Shown here: piece after piece, positions 9,701 to 19,014 of the stretch | Numbering within the stretch: the first letter of the stretch is position 1 | How the letters are laid out: every line of letters starts with the position of its first letter | NCBI GenBank assembly: GCA_913060895.1 | Contig: CAJXSN010000002.1 | Span: forward strand, 124,001 to 188,000 | From: an uncultured Sphingomonadaceae bacterium | Lineage (GTDB): Bacteria > Pseudomonadota > Alphaproteobacteria > Sphingomonadales > Sphingomonadaceae | Direction: 5' to 3' | Length of the DNA: 64,000 nt | Notes under the pieces: model-generated | The model's database searches: none | What the model saw: only the letters and a program-made list of their open reading frames with translations | What the model was told of the DNA's origin: nothing | Translations under genes and position numbers: made by a program

Positions 9701-10249
9701 TCCATGCTTGAAGACGCTATTCTGGCGGCCAAGGCGGGCGAAGCAGGTCTGGAGCGCGATACACGCGACCTTAGCCCGCAGATCACCGTCGACGCACCGA
9801 TCATGATACCGGATGATTACGTGCCCGATCTGGCCGTTCGCATGGCGCTCTATCGTCGCCTCAATCAGGCGCAGGACAAATCCGAGATTGAAGGCATGGC
9901 TGCCGAGATGATCGACCGTTTTGGCCCCCTGCCCGACGCCACCCGCAATCTTGTACGCCTGTTGGAGATCAAGCATCAGGCTATCACCGCCAACATCTCC
10001 AAAATCGATGTGGGTGTGCGTGGAACACTAGTTACTTTTCACAAGGACGACTTCCCCGATGGTCCAGGTCTAATCGCTTATGTCGACAGGCTAGAGGGGA
10101 CCGCGAAATTGCGTCCGGATATGAAGCTGGTGATTAGCCGTGCTTGGAACAGCCCGGAAAGCCGCCTCAATGGATTGTTCCAATTGACAAAGGGCTTGAG
10201 CAGAATAGCTACCAAGGCGCAAAAAAAGAAAGCTAAACAAGCCGCTTAG
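6755..10249 (+). CDS. mfd: transcription-repair coupling factor Mfd
   Basis: A 1164-residue translocase that removes RNA polymerase stalled at DNA lesions and recruits UvrA. The N-terminal part resembles UvrB (PAWDCLPYDRASPA). A CarD-like RNA-polymerase-interaction domain begins near residue 486 (GDLVVHIEHGIGRYLGLEP). It is followed by RecG-type helicase motifs: CGDVGFGKTEVA (about 630), VDEEQRFGV (about 734), TATPIPRTLQ and QLRGRVGRA. A C-terminal TRCF domain completes the protein. I use the ATG at 6755, where similarity to Mfd begins, and not the longer in-frame extension that overlaps sdhE. It ends convergently with the GGDEF/EAL gene, overlapping it by four bases. Confidence 0.97.
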   Translation: MPDLSRILKADAPLTLASVARGAQPLVMADLARAAKGRAVFIAPDENAMRSVAEAARFFAPELQVLEFPAWDCLPYDRASPALSISAARLSTLHDLQAGKAGSQLIVTTVNAALQRVLTPFRIRESVRELKPGFEIGHASLSSLLSRQGYTRSDTVVDHGEYAMRGSIVDIFPSGLDQGLRLDFFGDELESLRLFDPSTQRTTGTLDRFLLLPASEALLDDDNIKRFRSRYREQFGAAATQDPLYEAVSDGRRLAGMEHWLPLFEERLVTLFDHLSPDDAMVIDNAAIPAGEERLSDIADYREARTNATGQAKGGYRPLDAETLYLGQAEWQRALLAVPIHRTVIFAEPESESVLDFGFNSARDFAPERARGDNIYESAAKHLGALAKIKKRSILATYSEGSRSRISSILSEAGAETLLANSWQDALGKAAKGKTVALVLPLETGFSNEELELLTEQDVLGDRLVRRKKRRKDSDAFLAEIQALNRGDLVVHIEHGIGRYLGLEPIAAGKSKHDCVMLEYAGADKLYIPVENIDVLTRYGSSDQAVALDRLGGEAWQRRRAKLRERIQAIAGELMKTAASRALRKAPVLEAEEAGYNQFLDRFPWEETEDQERAIGDVLRDLESGRPMDRLVCGDVGFGKTEVALRAAFVAAMNGQQVAIVAPTTLLARQHYQNFTERFAGFPLKIGRLSRLVPSTEMKETRDAIDSGDIDIVIGTHAILSKSTSFKNLGLVIVDEEQRFGVTHKEKLKQLRADVHMLTLTATPIPRTLQMAMTGLRELSTIQTPPVDRLAVRTYVMEWDDMVMREALLREHHRGGQSFIVVPRISDMEMLEDWLREHVPEVKIVTAHGQMGAGQVEERMSAFYEKKYDVLLSTTIVESGLDIPAANTIIIHRADRFGLAQLYQLRGRVGRAKLRAYAYLTYGGDTQLSEVAEKRLKVLGDLDSLGAGFQLASHDLDIRGAGNLVGDEQSGHIREVGFELYQSMLEDAILAAKAGEAGLERDTRDLSPQITVDAPIMIPDDYVPDLAVRMALYRRLNQAQDKSEIEGMAAEMIDRFGPLPDATRNLVRLLEIKHQAITANISKIDVGVRGTLVTFHKDDFPDGPGLIAYVDRLEGTAKLRPDMKLVISRAWNSPESRLNGLFQLTKGLSRIATKAQKKKAKQAA

Positions 10250-11544
10250 GAGCGCCCCTCCGCCATTCGGATAAATGCGTCTGCCCTCATCGGCTTTGCG
10301 CGCAGAAATCCTTGATAGACCGCGCACCCTTCGTCCTTAACGATCTGCAGCTTGTCTTCGCTGTCTATGCCCTCTGCGACAACCGACAGCCCGATCGCGC
10401 GCGCCATCGCGATAATCCCGCGCAAGACTGCCAGATCGCGGGCGTCGTCCGCGATACCCTCCACCATGCTGCGGTCCAGCTTCAAAGCGCTGAGGGGCAA
10501 CAGTTTAAGATAGCGGAAATTACAAAAGCCCGCACCGAAATCATCCAGCGACAGACCAATTCCGGCAGACTTGATATCTTCCAGAACAAGCGCCGCCATA
10601 TCCAGATCCGCCAGAAGCACCTGCTCTGTAATTTCCAATGTCACGCGGGCAGGATCAAAGCCACTGTCAGCAAGCAAGGTCAAAAAATCCTCGGCAAAGT
10701 TGGGCGATGCCAGATCTGACGGCGTGATGTTTAGCGAGAGGCGCAGGTCGGCAGGCCAGGACGAAGCCATCTTCAACGCACGTTCCGCAACATGACGCGA
10801 AAGAGCTGATGTCTGGTCAGCGCGCCGGGCTATTGCAAACAGCGGGCCCGCTCCGACCAAGCCCAGTACCGGATGCTTCCACCGGGCAAGAGCTTCTGCC
10901 CCGAGCAGGCAGTCTTCCGGTAGTGAGTATTGGGGCTGAAAGCGTACTTCTATCTCATCACGCGCCATCGCGCCCATCAAGTCAGCTTCCAGCTGCGCAC
11001 CACTGATACCGTCAGGGGAATGGCACCGGTCGATCCAGTCGATCCGCCGCCCAGGCTGCCCCTTCATCTCGCCCAGAGATTCCGCCAGACGATCTAACAA
11101 TGCAGCGGTGTTTTCGCCCTGCTCAGCCCGGATCAATGCGATTCGCGGCCAAAGGCGCAGGCTGGCGTCGAGCTCAACAGCAGCAATCGGGAGCGCAACT
11201 GCATCGGCTAGCGCCTCTGCCAACCACTGCCACCGCTCACGGCTGCATTCTTCACGTAGCGCGAGTAGGAACTTTCCCCCTCCAAGACGCGCGGCGAGCC
11301 AGTCCGACAATTCAAACTCATCTTCGCCGAAATGAAGCAGCCGCCGGGCAATTTCCGCCAATGCGCCATCACCAGCAGCTTCGCCGTAAGCAAGATTGAC
11401 CGTCTGGAAACGCCCCAGGCTCAACAACATTGCGTTTAACGGCGGGCCACCTTCCCGCAGCCACAGGTCAAGCCGCTCCAGCGACGCAGCGCGCCCTGGC
11501 AATCCTGTCAGCGCATCCCGTTCCATTGCGACCATTGCATTCAT
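10246..11544 (-). CDS. degenerate GGDEF / EAL domain protein (probable c-di-GMP phosphodiesterase)
   Basis: A 432-residue cytoplasmic protein. Residues about 8-165 form a GGDEF fold in which the signature is GGGKF (88-92) in place of GGDEF, so diguanylate cyclase activity is unlikely. Residues about 185-432 form an EAL domain with the residues normally needed for c-di-GMP hydrolysis: EALAR (217-221), the Asn of SLNIT, the Glu of LEITEQ, LDDFGAGF, the Lys of ALKLDRS, the Glu of VAEGID and the Gln of YQGFL. It may therefore be a phosphodiesterase whose GGDEF part is regulatory. No membrane segment or sensory domain is visible. Confidence 0.88.
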   Translation of the reverse strand: MNAMVAMERDALTGLPGRAASLERLDLWLREGGPPLNAMLLSLGRFQTVNLAYGEAAGDGALAEIARRLLHFGEDEFELSDWLAARLGGGKFLLALREECSRERWQWLAEALADAVALPIAAVELDASLRLWPRIALIRAEQGENTAALLDRLAESLGEMKGQPGRRIDWIDRCHSPDGISGAQLEADLMGAMARDEIEVRFQPQYSLPEDCLLGAEALARWKHPVLGLVGAGPLFAIARRADQTSALSRHVAERALKMASSWPADLRLSLNITPSDLASPNFAEDFLTLLADSGFDPARVTLEITEQVLLADLDMAALVLEDIKSAGIGLSLDDFGAGFCNFRYLKLLPLSALKLDRSMVEGIADDARDLAVLRGIIAMARAIGLSVVAEGIDSEDKLQIVKDEGCAVYQGFLRAKPMRADAFIRMAEGRS

Positions 11545-11645
11545 GACTGTAATCCTAAGCCTATCTGGCTGGGAAGTCTTTGTCCTTTGACGAAGCCGTC
11601 GTCTTATGGGACGGCCTGTCCGGAATGACCCGATCGGAGAAGCAC

Positions 11646-12434
11646 ATGGGCGGTTCGCACAATTTCACGAAGCTGGCGCTGCTTGCTGTCGACACCGACC
11701 ACGCGCAAGCAGCCGGCAACGAGCTTGCTGAGCATTTCGATTTCGTGCCGCAGGATCAGGCCGATGCTGTCGTCGTGCTGGGTGGCGACGGGTTCATGCT
11801 GCAAACCTTGCACAAGATGCTCGACGAAGATCGGGTGAAGCCGGTCTATGGTATCAATATGGGCACTGTCGGTTTTTTGATGAACAAACCCCGCAAGCGG
11901 GGCGATCTACTCGCGGCAGTAAACCGGGCTACAGACCGAGAAATCGCGCCCCTGAGGATGGAGGCGACAACTCAAACCGGCACACAGCACATCCGCTTTG
12001 CCATAAACGAAGTCTCCCTGTTGCGCGAAACTCGGCAGACCGCGAAGATCGAAGTCAGCGTGAGCAACAAGGTACGGATCCAGGAGCTGGTATGCGACGG
12101 CGTGCTTGTGGCAACCCCCGCTGGCTCAACGGCCTACAACCTTTCTGCAAACGGACCGATCCTGCCACTCGATTCGGAACTGATCGCCCTGACGCCGATC
12201 AGCGCGTTTCGCCCCAGACGCTGGCGAGGTGCGATATTGCCGGAGCGTAATGATGTAACTTTCCGGGTGCGCGAACCGGATAAGCGCCCCGTAGCCGTGG
12301 TCGCCGATCAAACTGAATTTCGGGATATTGCCGAGGTCAGTATTTCCATCTCACGCCAGCAGGAACTCACGCTGTTGTTCGACCGCGGGCATTCCTTGGA
12401 CGAGCGGATAGTGGCAGAACAATTCGTTACCTGA
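11646..12434 (+). CDS. nadK: NAD kinase
   Basis: A 262-residue enzyme that phosphorylates NAD to NADP in the cytoplasm. The family motifs are GGDG (46-49), NMGTVGFLMN (71-80), the substrate-binding NE pair (121-122) and TPAGSTAYNLSANGPI (157-172). The ATG at 11646 has a good ribosome-binding sequence (GGAGAAG) six bases upstream, which favours it over codons at 11580 and 11625. It lies head-to-head with the GGDEF/EAL gene and upstream of tRNA-Asn. Confidence 0.95.
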   Translation: MGGSHNFTKLALLAVDTDHAQAAGNELAEHFDFVPQDQADAVVVLGGDGFMLQTLHKMLDEDRVKPVYGINMGTVGFLMNKPRKRGDLLAAVNRATDREIAPLRMEATTQTGTQHIRFAINEVSLLRETRQTAKIEVSVSNKVRIQELVCDGVLVATPAGSTAYNLSANGPILPLDSELIALTPISAFRPRRWRGAILPERNDVTFRVREPDKRPVAVVADQTEFRDIAEVSISISRQQELTLLFDRGHSLDERIVAEQFVT

Positions 12435-12501
12435 AGGGCGCGCGCCGGTGCGCTCTCTTACGGGTTTTCGGTCGTCAGCGAGATTTGCACAAGAACGGGC
12501 C

Positions 12502-12530
12502 TTGCCAAAGGTTTTATCCCCCCATATAGG
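12502..12530 (+). promoter_or_regulatory. candidate promoter of tRNA-Asn
   Basis: TTGCCA (12502-12507) and TATAGG (12525-12530) are separated by 17 bases and lie 24 bases before the mature tRNA-Asn 5' end. The same -35 hexamer and spacing are found upstream of tRNA-Arg in this window. This is pattern matching only. Confidence 0.5.
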
Positions 12531-12553
12531 CCCACCCCTGCCTGGCGGGCTGC

Positions 12554-12628
12554 TCCCCGATAGCTCAGCGGTAGAGTAGGTGACTGTTAATCACTTGGTC
12601 GTTGGTTCGAATCCAACTCGGGGAGCCA
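12554..12628 (+). tRNA. tRNA-Asn (anticodon GTT)
   Basis: A full cloverleaf of 75 nt. The acceptor arms TCCCCGA (12554-12560) and TCGGGGA (12618-12624) pair perfectly, the D-arm contains AGCTCAGCGGTAGAG, the anticodon GTT is at 12586-12588, and the T-arm contains GGTTCGAATCC. The discriminator is G, and the terminal CCA (12626-12628) is encoded in the DNA. Confidence 0.97.
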
Positions 12629-12632
12629 CTTT

Positions 12633-13370
12633 TCAAATAGCCAGCAGCAAACGCCCGCCGACCCAGATGGTCAGCGCGGCGGTTAGTATGCGGACGAGCC
12701 TAGCCGGGAACAGGCGTAGCGCCAGCAGGCTGCCGATCTGTCCGCCGACGACCACGGCAATTAACAATGGCAAGCCGAATGCAGCTGCTTCGCTCAGACG
12801 ATCCCAACCATTTTTCAACAACTGCCCGGTAAGCCCGAAAAGTGAATTCACCAGGATGAACAGGCTGGCTGTGGCAGCAATCGCCCGCGTTTCGTTCCAT
12901 CGCGTTAGATGCAGCATCGGAGCGAGAAAAATTCCTCCGCCGATACCAACCAGGCCCGACAGAAAACCGAGAGGAACTACGGCAAACGGTATCACTTTCG
13001 CCGCACGGGTCGGGGCATCGCCATCACTGCGCTGTGGTGCGAACAAGGCAAGCCCCGCGATAATTAGGCATCCGCCCAGTAGCATGAAGAACGCATCTTC
13101 GCGGATTGGAATCAGTCCACCCAGCAACGCAGCAGGCGCCGCCAGAGCGGTCAGCAGCAGTGCCCCCTTCCACGGAGTTACATCTGCCCGCGCAAAGCGC
13201 ACAGAACTGCCTGCCACCACCACAATGTTACAGCTGAGCGATAGGACTGGCAGCAGCCGGAAATCGAAGCCGGAAAGAGCTAGCAGCGCGCTGTAAGTTG
13301 ACCCCCCGCCGAACCCGACTGAGGCATACAGCAAGGCTGTAACGAGGAAGGCAGCGGCGAGCCAGAACAT
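12633..13370 (-). CDS. TauE/SafE family membrane permease
   Basis: A 245-residue integral membrane protein with seven to eight hydrophobic segments. The N-terminal ASVGFGGGSTYSALLAL and the repeated LVGIGGGIFLAPML are the two glycine-rich signatures of the TauE/SafE (sulfite exporter-like) family, which transports sulfur-containing organic or inorganic anions across the inner membrane. The substrate cannot be read from the sequence, and there are no sulfur-metabolism genes nearby. Its stop codon is four bases past tRNA-Asn, which is on the other strand. Confidence 0.88.
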   Translation of the reverse strand: MFWLAAAFLVTALLYASVGFGGGSTYSALLALSGFDFRLLPVLSLSCNIVVVAGSSVRFARADVTPWKGALLLTALAAPAALLGGLIPIREDAFFMLLGGCLIIAGLALFAPQRSDGDAPTRAAKVIPFAVVPLGFLSGLVGIGGGIFLAPMLHLTRWNETRAIAATASLFILVNSLFGLTGQLLKNGWDRLSEAAAFGLPLLIAVVVGGQIGSLLALRLFPARLVRILTAALTIWVGGRLLLAI

Positions 13371-13393
13371 GGTCTAGCGCGCCGCCTGCAATC

Positions 13394-16135
13394 TTACGCT
13401 AGTGCGCCGTGGCAATGCTTGTACTTATTGCCAGAACCGCAAGGGCACGGTGAATTGCGTGGAACATCTTGTCCGGCATAGGGATTACTGGCCGCACCGC
13501 CGGATGCGGCAGCTGCCTTGGCAGAGCCGGCCAGTGCCCCGAACAGTTCTGCACGCGACGCGGAGCCATCACCATCGTTTGAATTATCGCGGCCTGTCAG
13601 CGGATCGATATGACCAGTCAGGAAATCGGGCAGCTCGGGCAGTTCTTCTGGCGCAGGGGCCGCACGCAATTCACTTTTCATCAAAATGCTGGTGACATCC
13701 TGCCGCAGCGTGTCGAGCAAACCTTCGAACAGGCCGAAAGCCTCCTGCTTGTATTCGTTGATTGGCTGTTTTTGAGCGATCCCACGCATCCAGATCACCT
13801 GACGCAGCGCGTCCAGCGTGGCCAGATGCTCTTTCCAATGGTGGTCTAGCCGGTCGAGAAGAATGCCCTTTTCTACCCGCTTCCAGATCGACGGATCTGT
13901 CGAAGCAATTTTTGCGGCCATCTTTTCATCGGCCATCGCCTGAACACGTTCTTCGATCATTTCCGGCTCGACCTGTTCCTCATCCATCCAGGCGTCGAGA
14001 TCGGGCGCCAAACCGAGCTTTTCAGAAATTTCTTCCTTCAGTCCGCGGATGTCCCATTGTTCGGGGTAGGAGCCGGGAGGACAGGCCGTACTGACTAGAG
14101 CGTTAATGGTATCGCGCCGCATATCGATGACCACATCATCGACTGCTTCGCTGTCCATGATGTCGGCACGCTGTTCATAAATGACCGTACGCTGATCGTT
14201 CATCACGTCATCATATTCGACAACCTGCTTACGCACATCGTAATTGCGCGCTTCGACCTTCTTCTGTGCGGTTTCGATGGCCTTGCTCAGCCATTTAGAG
14301 CCAATTGCCTCTCCGTCTTCCAGATTGGAATTCATCATTCGGGAGAACAGCGTGTCAGGCCCGAAAATACGCAGCAAATCATCTTCGAGACACAGGTAGA
14401 ACCGCGACAGGCCGGGATCGCCCTGACGGCCGGAACGCCCGCGTAACTGGTTGTCGATCCGGCGGCTTTCATGGCGTTCCGTGCCCAGAACGAACAATCC
14501 GCCAGCCTCCAGCACCTGCTCGCGCTCTGCCGCAACCTCTTCCTTGATCTTGGCCAGAGCCGCATCGCGTGCCGCGCCTTCGGGCATATCCTTCAGTTCA
14601 TCGTCGACCCGGAAATCGACATTACCGCCCAGCTGAATATCGGTGCCGCGCCCGGCCATGTTGGTCGCAATCGTCACCGCGCCCATCCGGCCGGCCTGCG
14701 CCACGATGTGCGCTTCGCTTTCATGGAAACGGGCGTTGAGAACGGAGTGCTTCACGCCTTCCTCGTCGAGGAATTTGCTGAGCATCTCGGACTTCTCGAT
14801 CGAAACCGTGCCGACCAGCGTTGGCTGACCGATCTCACTCTTCTCGGCAATAGCTTTCGCGATGGCCTTGAATTTGTCGACGGTGTTTTTGTAAAACTCG
14901 TCGTCTTCATCAATCCGGCTGACGGGAACGTTGGTGGGGATTTCCACCACATTCATTTTATAGATATCCCAGAATTCGCTAGCCTCCGTGGCAGCGGTAC
15001 CGGTCATGCCGGACAGTTTCGGATACATACGGAAATAGTTTTGGAATGTGATCGAGGCCATCGTCTGATTCTCGGGCTCGATTTTAACGCCTTCTTTCGC
15101 TTCCACTGCCTGATGAAGTCCGTTGGACCAGCGGCGGCCATCCATCATACGTCCGGTGAATTCGTCGATAATGACGACCTTTTCTTCTTTCACGATGTAA
15201 TCGGTATCGACCTTGAACATAATGTTCGCTTTGAGCGCCTGATCCAGATGGTGGACGACCTGACTGTTCTCGACATCATACAGATTGTCGGTCGCCAGCA
15301 CGCCTGAGTCTGCCAGCAATTGCTCAATCGCTTCGGCACCGTCCTCGGTCCAGCTTATGTTCTTGGTCTTCTCGTCCGCCTCGTACCATTCGGGATCGAC
15401 CTGCTTCACAATGGCATCGATCGTCACATAAAGGTCGGTTTTGTCTTCGGTCGGGCCAGAGATAATCAGCGGGGTTCGCGCTTCGTCGATCAGGATGGAG
15501 TCGACTTCATCGACTATGGCGAAATTGAACGGCCGGTGTACCATCTGGCTGCGCTCGTGCTTCATATTATCGCGTAGATAGTCGAAGCCGAATTCGTTGT
15601 TCGTGCCGTATGTAATGTCCGCTTCGTAAGCCGCGCGGCGATCCGGTTCCGGTATATTGGGCACGATCACACCAACGGTCAGACCCAGCCATGTGTACAG
15701 CTGCCCCATCCATTCCGCATCGCGGCCGGCGAGGTAATCGTTGACGGTCACGACATGGACACCCTTGCCCTCGATCGCATTGAGATAAGTCGCCAGCGTC
15801 GCCACCAGCGTCTTACCCTCGCCCGTCCGCATTTCGGCAATTTCACCCCGGTGAAGCACAATGCCGCCGATCATCTGCACATCGAAGTGCCGCATACCTA
15901 GCACGCGGGTAGATGCCTCGCGGACGGTGGCGAAGGCTTCTGGCAGAATATCATCCAGCGTCTTGCCGTCTTGCAGCAGACCGCGAAACTTGTCCGTCTG
16001 GGCCTGCAGTTCGGCATCGCTCAGTGCCTGAACATCGGGCTCCAGCGCGTTGATCTGGCCGACCAGCTTGCCGATGGATTTAACATAGCGGTCGTTGGAA
16101 GAACCGAAGAACGATTTTGCGATACCTTTAAACAT
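13394..16135 (-). CDS. secA: preprotein translocase ATPase SecA
   Basis: A 913-residue motor ATPase that drives unfolded preproteins through SecYEG. It starts [16 protein letters not shown], has the Walker [20 protein letters not shown] near residue 105, [15 protein letters not shown] as the DEAD-like box, and [11 protein letters not shown] in the second motor lobe. The C-terminus is the SEC-C zinc-binding tail [14 protein letters not shown], used for SecB and phospholipid contact. The ATG at 16135 follows an AGGTGG sequence. An in-frame GTG four codons earlier is the alternative start. Confidence 0.98.
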   Translation of the reverse strand: MFKGIAKSFFGSSNDRYVKSIGKLVGQINALEPDVQALSDAELQAQTDKFRGLLQDGKTLDDILPEAFATVREASTRVLGMRHFDVQMIGGIVLHRGEIAEMRTGEGKTLVATLATYLNAIEGKGVHVVTVNDYLAGRDAEWMGQLYTWLGLTVGVIVPNIPEPDRRAAYEADITYGTNNEFGFDYLRDNMKHERSQMVHRPFNFAIVDEVDSILIDEARTPLIISGPTEDKTDLYVTIDAIVKQVDPEWYEADEKTKNISWTEDGAEAIEQLLADSGVLATDNLYDVENSQVVHHLDQALKANIMFKVDTDYIVKEEKVVIIDEFTGRMMDGRRWSNGLHQAVEAKEGVKIEPENQTMASITFQNYFRMYPKLSGMTGTAATEASEFWDIYKMNVVEIPTNVPVSRIDEDDEFYKNTVDKFKAIAKAIAEKSEIGQPTLVGTVSIEKSEMLSKFLDEEGVKHSVLNARFHESEAHIVAQAGRMGAVTIATNMAGRGTDIQLGGNVDFRVDDELKDMPEGAARDAALAKIKEEVAAEREQVLEAGGLFVLGTERHESRRIDNQLRGRSGRQGDPGLSRFYLCLEDDLLRIFGPDTLFSRMMNSNLEDGEAIGSKWLSKAIETAQKKVEARNYDVRKQVVEYDDVMNDQRTVIYEQRADIMDSEAVDDVVIDMRRDTINALVSTACPPGSYPEQWDIRGLKEEISEKLGLAPDLDAWMDEEQVEPEMIEERVQAMADEKMAAKIASTDPSIWKRVEKGILLDRLDHHWKEHLATLDALRQVIWMRGIAQKQPINEYKQEAFGLFEGLLDTLRQDVTSILMKSELRAAPAPEELPELPDFLTGHIDPLTGRDNSNDGDGSASRAELFGALAGSAKAAAASGGAASNPYAGQDVPRNSPCPCGSGNKYKHCHGALA

Positions 16136-16234
16136 GACAGTGGCCACCTTGGCATTGAATTCTGGAATGGTTTTATGAAACGCGCGCCCGTCCTCTGGCG
16201 GACAGCGCGGCTGAAATTTTCGGCGATGGACGGC

Positions 16235-16507
16235 TTATTCGCGCGCCCGGTCGATCCGAATATAAATGGGTGCAGGTGCCGGAGCAGACCACTCGGCAAG
16301 GCGCACACCTGAAAAAACGGCATTCTGGCGGGGCCCAACAGCTATGGCCTGGGCCAGCTCTGCAGGAGTGGCGCAGAGGGCCGCTGCCGATTGCGCAAAG
16401 GTTTCGCACATCGTCGCAGCACTTTGCGATGGCTGGGCCTGCACAGGCTCACCTATGACGGCAAAGCCAGTCAATACAGCGAGCAGAGTGAGAAGGCGGC
16501 GCATCAT
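16235..16507 (-). CDS. small secreted hypothetical protein
   Basis: A 90-residue protein not assigned to a family. It starts with two consecutive ATG codons (16507 and 16504), followed by a clear signal peptide, RRLLTLLAVLTGFAVIGEPVQAQ, with a likely cleavage site after AQA or AQ. The mature part is alanine-rich and contains two cysteines (TMCETF and ALCATP) that could form a disulfide in the periplasm. It lies about 100 bases upstream of secA on the same strand and 97 bases from the divergent argJ start. Confidence 0.65.
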   Translation of the reverse strand: MMRRLLTLLAVLTGFAVIGEPVQAQPSQSAATMCETFAQSAAALCATPAELAQAIAVGPRQNAVFSGVRLAEWSAPAPAPIYIRIDRARE

Positions 16508-16603
16508 CGTGCCGTCCAGATAGGATGCCTTGCTTAACAAGTCCATCCAAGCAGTCCGCCAGCTCTGGAAAAATGGTCAACTCTGGCATAGGCGCTACTG
16601 ATT

Positions 16604-17830
16604 ATGGACCTTACCCCCTCTCCGCTCGCCCGCCCATTTCCGGCTTTGCCTGACATCGCAGGGGTCACCGTGCGCACGGTCCGTGCGGGATACAAGGACT
16701 GGCGCCGCGCCGATCTGACTTTGGTCGAATTGTCCAAGGGGACAACCGTGGCCGGCGTTTTTACCCAGAGCGCCTGCGCGTCCAGCGAAGTAGAACTGGG
16801 CCGCGAGCAGGTTCAATCCGGCTCTGCCCGCGCTCTGGTGGTGAATGCGGGAAATGCTAACGCCTTCACCGGCTATCGTGGGCGCGAGGCGGTTGAGGCG
16901 ATAATGGCTCAGGTCGCGGAAGGAATAGGCTGCGATCGCCATGAAGTGTTCGTATCCTCGACCGGCGTTATCGGCGTACCGCTACCTATGGATATCGCCC
17001 GCGCAGGTGTGGATGCCGCCTTGGATGCGGAACCGACGAGTTGGGAAAGCGCCGCGAAGGCAATCGGCACGACTGACACCTTTCCCAAAGGGGCAGGCGC
17101 TTCCGCTATGGTTGGGGGTGTCCGGGTGGAACTGGCGGGTATTATCAAAGGCAGCGGCATGATTGCGCCCGACATGGCTACCATGCTGGGTTATATTTTC
17201 ACCGATGCGGCAGTAGATCCAGTCTTCCTCCAAAGTCTGCTGAACGGGATAAATGCCCGGACCTATTCTTGTATCACCGTGGACGGCGATACCTCGACCA
17301 GCGATACCGTACTGGCGTTTGCCACCGGTCAGGCGGGCAACGCAGTCATAGCCTCGTTTGACGATCCCGGCGCGGATGCATTTGCCGCTGCGTTGGAACA
17401 GGTGTGCCGTGATCTGGCCCATCTGGTGGTGCGCGATGGCGAGGGGGCGAGCAAATTTATCGAAGTTTCGGTGTCTGGGGCCTCTTCCAACGACAGCGCC
17501 CGCCGCGTCGGGCTGTCTATCGCGAACTCGCCGCTCGTAAAAACAGCGATTGCCGGGGAGGATGCCAATTGGGGCCGCGTGGTAATGGCAGTGGGCAAGG
17601 CTGGCGAACCGGCGGATCGCGATAAACTGTCCATAGGGTTCGGCGGACATTGGGCCGCGCGAGATGGACAGCCAATCGAAGATTTCGACGAAACCCCGCT
17701 GACCGAGCACCTGAAAACCCAAGACATCACAGTAGAAGTCGAGATGGGCATCGGCACCGGGCGCGCTACAGTGTGGACCTGCGATCTCACCCACGGATAC
17801 ATCGAAATCAATGCGGATTATCGCTCTTGA
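16604..17830 (+). CDS. argJ: bifunctional ornithine acetyltransferase / N-acetylglutamate synthase
   Basis: A 408-residue ArgJ, which transfers the acetyl group from N-acetylornithine to glutamate in the cyclic arginine pathway and may also use acetyl-CoA. The autocleavage site is in GMIAPDMATMLGY, with the nucleophilic Thr at residue 193, so the precursor should split into alpha and beta chains between Ala192 and Thr193. NAGNANAFTG (81-90) and the C-terminal AGEDANWGRVVMAVG are family signatures. The stop codon overlaps the next start as TTGA, which indicates translational coupling to the IMPase-family gene. Confidence 0.96.
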   Translation: MDLTPSPLARPFPALPDIAGVTVRTVRAGYKDWRRADLTLVELSKGTTVAGVFTQSACASSEVELGREQVQSGSARALVVNAGNANAFTGYRGREAVEAIMAQVAEGIGCDRHEVFVSSTGVIGVPLPMDIARAGVDAALDAEPTSWESAAKAIGTTDTFPKGAGASAMVGGVRVELAGIIKGSGMIAPDMATMLGYIFTDAAVDPVFLQSLLNGINARTYSCITVDGDTSTSDTVLAFATGQAGNAVIASFDDPGADAFAAALEQVCRDLAHLVVRDGEGASKFIEVSVSGASSNDSARRVGLSIANSPLVKTAIAGEDANWGRVVMAVGKAGEPADRDKLSIGFGGHWAARDGQPIEDFDETPLTEHLKTQDITVEVEMGIGTGRATVWTCDLTHGYIEINADYRS

Positions 17831-18642
17831 GTGCATCTGCCGATGAAATCGACCGCCGGATCGAGGCATTGATGAAGCGTGTTACGCAGGAAATTATCCT
17901 GCCTCGTTTTCAAAACCTGGCAGCGTGCGAGATCATCGACAAAGCGGCTGACGATCTGGTTACTATTGCCGATCGCGAGGCAGAGACGGCGCTTGCCGAA
18001 AGCCTTGCTTTGATCGATGCAGACTCTGCCATCGTGGGGGAGGAGGCGGCCCACGCCGACCCATCGATTATGGACGCACTCTCTGGCGATTGCTGGATTG
18101 TCGATCCCATAGACGGGACGCATAATTTCGCGCACGGTCAGCCACCATTTGGGGTTATTATCGCCAAAGCGTCAGGCGGTGTTTGCCAGTCGGGTTGGAT
18201 ACTGGATTGTCTGTCGGGACGATTTTGCTCGGCCCATCTGGGTAAAGGCGCGCGCATCAATGGGGAAGAGATCACTTCATCGCCAACCGGCTGCGCAAAA
18301 CCCGTGGCAGCGGTGTCGATGATGTTTTTGACCGAAGACCAGCGTGTTTCGGTCACCCAGAACATTGCCCCGTATTATGAAATTGTGGAAATTCCACGCT
18401 GCGCAGCCGAACAATATCCGCGGCTCGCGCTGGGTGAAAACGACGTTTCCAGCTTCAAACGCACGCTGCCCTGGGATCACGCCGCAGGTATCTTGTGGCT
18501 CAATGAGGCTGGCGGAAAGGCAGCCCGGCTAGATGGCAGCGCCTACCGGGTGGACGACGCCGACAAGACAGGTCTCGTCGGCGCATCCTCACCGCGGATT
18601 TGGGAAGAATTTGTCGCCCGAACGCAGGCGAATGCCTCCTAG
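17827..18642 (+). CDS. inositol-monophosphatase family phosphatase
   Basis: A 271-residue Mg-dependent phosphatase. Signatures are GEEAA, the metal-binding WIVDPIDGTHNFAHG, and the C-terminal WDHAAGILWLNEAGG. This superfamily includes inositol monophosphatase, 3'(2'),5'-bisphosphate nucleotidase (CysQ) and histidinol phosphatase (HisN), and sequence alone does not decide between them. The TTG start at 17827 overlaps the argJ stop and gives MSASADEIDRRIEALMKRV. Upstream in-frame sequence is argJ shadow. Coupling to argJ hints at an amino-acid biosynthetic role, but this is inference. Confidence 0.85.
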   Translation: MSASADEIDRRIEALMKRVTQEIILPRFQNLAACEIIDKAADDLVTIADREAETALAESLALIDADSAIVGEEAAHADPSIMDALSGDCWIVDPIDGTHNFAHGQPPFGVIIAKASGGVCQSGWILDCLSGRFCSAHLGKGARINGEEITSSPTGCAKPVAAVSMMFLTEDQRVSVTQNIAPYYEIVEIPRCAAEQYPRLALGENDVSSFKRTLPWDHAAGILWLNEAGGKAARLDGSAYRVDDADKTGLVGASSPRIWEEFVARTQANAS

Positions 18643-18646
18643 CGAA

Positions 18647-18967
18647 TCAAAGCTGCTGTTCGATCCACGATTTCAGCTGGTTCTTTGGCGCCGCGCCCGT
18701 CATTTCAGCGATTTTTTCGCCGCCTTTATACAGCGCAAGATAAGGAATGCCGCGCACGCCAAGCTGGCTTGGCGTGTCGGTGTTCTCCATAATGTCCATC
18801 TTGGTAATCTTGATCTTGTCACCCAATTCGTCGCTGATCTCTTCCAGCGAGGGGCCGATCATCTTGCACGGCCCACACCATTCGGCCCAGAAATCGACCA
18901 GAACGGGGGTATCGCTTTCCAACACATCGGACTGGAAGCTGGCGTCGGTTACAGCAGTGGTTGCCAT
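18647..18967 (-). CDS. trxA: thioredoxin 1
   Basis: A 106-residue cytoplasmic thioredoxin with the redox motif WCGPCK (Cys31 and Cys34) in FWAEWCGPCKMIGP and the conserved cis-proline region VRGIPYLALYK. It is the last gene of the leftward cluster, 47 bases after addA, and could be read from the operon or from its own promoter. It converges with the IMPase-family gene with only four bases between stop codons. Confidence 0.97.
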   Translation of the reverse strand: MATTAVTDASFQSDVLESDTPVLVDFWAEWCGPCKMIGPSLEEISDELGDKIKITKMDIMENTDTPSQLGVRGIPYLALYKGGEKIAEMTGAAPKNQLKSWIEQQL

Positions 18968-19014
18968 GAGTATTTCTCCTGATTTGTCGCACCCTACTTA
19001 GGGCGCGTCGTCTG

